The position numbers and the translations under genes were made by a program. A stretch of DNA of 47,074 nt, taken from contig JAQXGO010000028.1 in NCBI GenBank assembly GCA_029006755.1, positions 1 to 47,074 of the forward strand, written 5' to 3'. Shown piece after piece: positions 46,733 through 47,074 of the stretch. Position 1 is the first letter of the stretch; each line of letters begins with the position of its first letter. The DNA comes from Clostridia bacterium (GTDB lineage: Bacteria > Bacillota > Clostridia > UMGS1883 > UMGS1540). Below the pieces are notes generated by a model that was given only the letters and a program-made list of their open reading frames with translations, was not told the origin of the DNA and ran no database searches.

Positions 46733-46756
46733 TTTTGATATTTTGTATGGTATGAT
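46728..46756 (+). promoter_or_regulatory. Promoter of the zinc-ribbon gene
   Basis: TTGACT (46728-46733), a 17-nt spacer and TATGAT (46751-46756) lie about 38 nt before the start codon at 46795. A second possible -10, TATAAT, overlaps at 46756-46761. Confidence 0.6.
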
Positions 46757-46794
46757 ATAATAGTAAGTAATTTATAGAAAGCAAGGGATTTACC

Positions 46795-47074
46795 ATGTCT
46801 ATGGTGAAATGCGGAAGGTGTAAAAAAACATATAATAATGACGAAATATTTTTTGACGGTGAAGTACGCTGTCCGTTTTGTCATTCAAAATCCGTATACA
46901 CCGCACCAAAAGAAAATGTAATGTTGAAACAATATAGGCAGGAACAAGAAGCAAAAAAATATAATGATTATAAATATACTTGTCCTATGTGTTCATCACA
47001 CAACATTAAAAACATATCCAAATTAGAAAAGGCGTTTTCTTTTGGTTTATTCAGCTTTGCAAGTGATAAATTGG
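46795..47074 (+). CDS. Zinc-ribbon protein, partial (cut by window end)
   Basis: An open frame of at least 93 codons starts at ATG 46795 after gcaaggg and runs off the window. It encodes two zinc-binding motif pairs: CGRC...CPFC (residues 6-9 and about 26-29) and CPMC near residue 64, whose partner pair would lie beyond the edge. SHNIKNISKLEKAFSFGLFSFASDK suggests a small membrane-proximal or phage/mobile-element zinc ribbon. It is divergent from the XRE gene and shares its likely operator. Family unknown. Confidence 0.7.
   Translation, partial: MSMVKCGRCKKTYNNDEIFFDGEVRCPFCHSKSVYTAPKENVMLKQYRQEQEAKKYNDYKYTCPMCSSHNIKNISKLEKAFSFGLFSFASDKL

Overview
The window looks like the chromosomal replication-origin region of a low-to-mid-GC Gram-positive bacterium, most likely a member of the Clostridia. 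It carries dnaA-dnaN-yaaA-recF-remB-gyrB-gyrA, perfect parS sites next to parA, Firmicutes-type genes (yvcK, whiA, jag, remB, a sporulation sigma-G remnant) and a single-step meso-diaminopimelate dehydrogenase. I cannot name the species from the sequence.

Layout, left to right. 1-1690 (minus): a CPA2-type cation/proton antiporter without a regulatory tail, downstream of a small PII-like protein. 1820-6760 (plus): rpmH-rnpA-yidD-yidC-jag-mnmE, then a major-facilitator transporter. 6772-8478 (minus): a DUF255/YyaL thioredoxin-fold protein, divergent from argJ. 8585-10894 (plus): argJ, a puzzling small frame with a TGA at codon 3, and the Fe-S carrier ATPase mrp. 10900-11550: a block of intergenic repeats. 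11559-16116 (minus): parA, parB, a coiled-coil membrane protein, serS and capA. 16117-18021: a bipartite oriC, with parS sites and DnaA boxes before dnaA, and a DnaA box followed by DnaA-trios before dnaN. 18022-27077 (plus): dnaN to gyrA, then yvcK and whiA. 27084-29621 (plus): a peptide-binding lipoprotein and a CAP-domain protein. 29750-37625 (minus): rnhA, cimA, a GH13 amylase, a small lipoprotein, an N-terminally truncated sigG, ftsK and uppP. 37681-37965: a 123-bp tandem repeat. 38177-44299 (minus): a polysaccharide deacetylase, a UgpC/MsmK-type ATPase, a DUF4830 protein, and an operon of a serine-palmitoyltransferase-like enzyme, an EamA permease and ddh. 44472-45959 (plus): lysS. From about 45960 the DNA turns AT-rich and looks accessory: a candidate small RNA, an XRE repressor and the start of a zinc-ribbon gene cut by the window edge.

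How the genes work together: the core is replication initiation (dnaA, dnaN, recF, gyrase) and origin segregation (ParA/ParB/parS). Around it lie ribosome/tRNA/membrane-insertion genes (rpmH, rnpA, yidC, jag, mnmE), cell-envelope genes (uppP, ddh, capA, yvcK, deacetylase, ftsK, whiA) and a few amino-acid enzymes (argJ, cimA). The rpmH-mnmE block reads toward dnaA instead of away from it, so it is inverted relative to the usual Firmicutes arrangement and would be transcribed head-on to replication.

Most notable observations: the PII-like/antiporter pair; a structured repeat core present three times, with two unrelated closing stems; an in-frame TGA at codon 3 of a small frame coupled to mrp; a sigma-G lacking regions 2.1-2.3; the serine-palmitoyltransferase-like/EamA/ddh operon; and a candidate small RNA with a CA-rich linker at the edge of the accessory DNA. 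No computation was run; all family assignments come from reading motifs.
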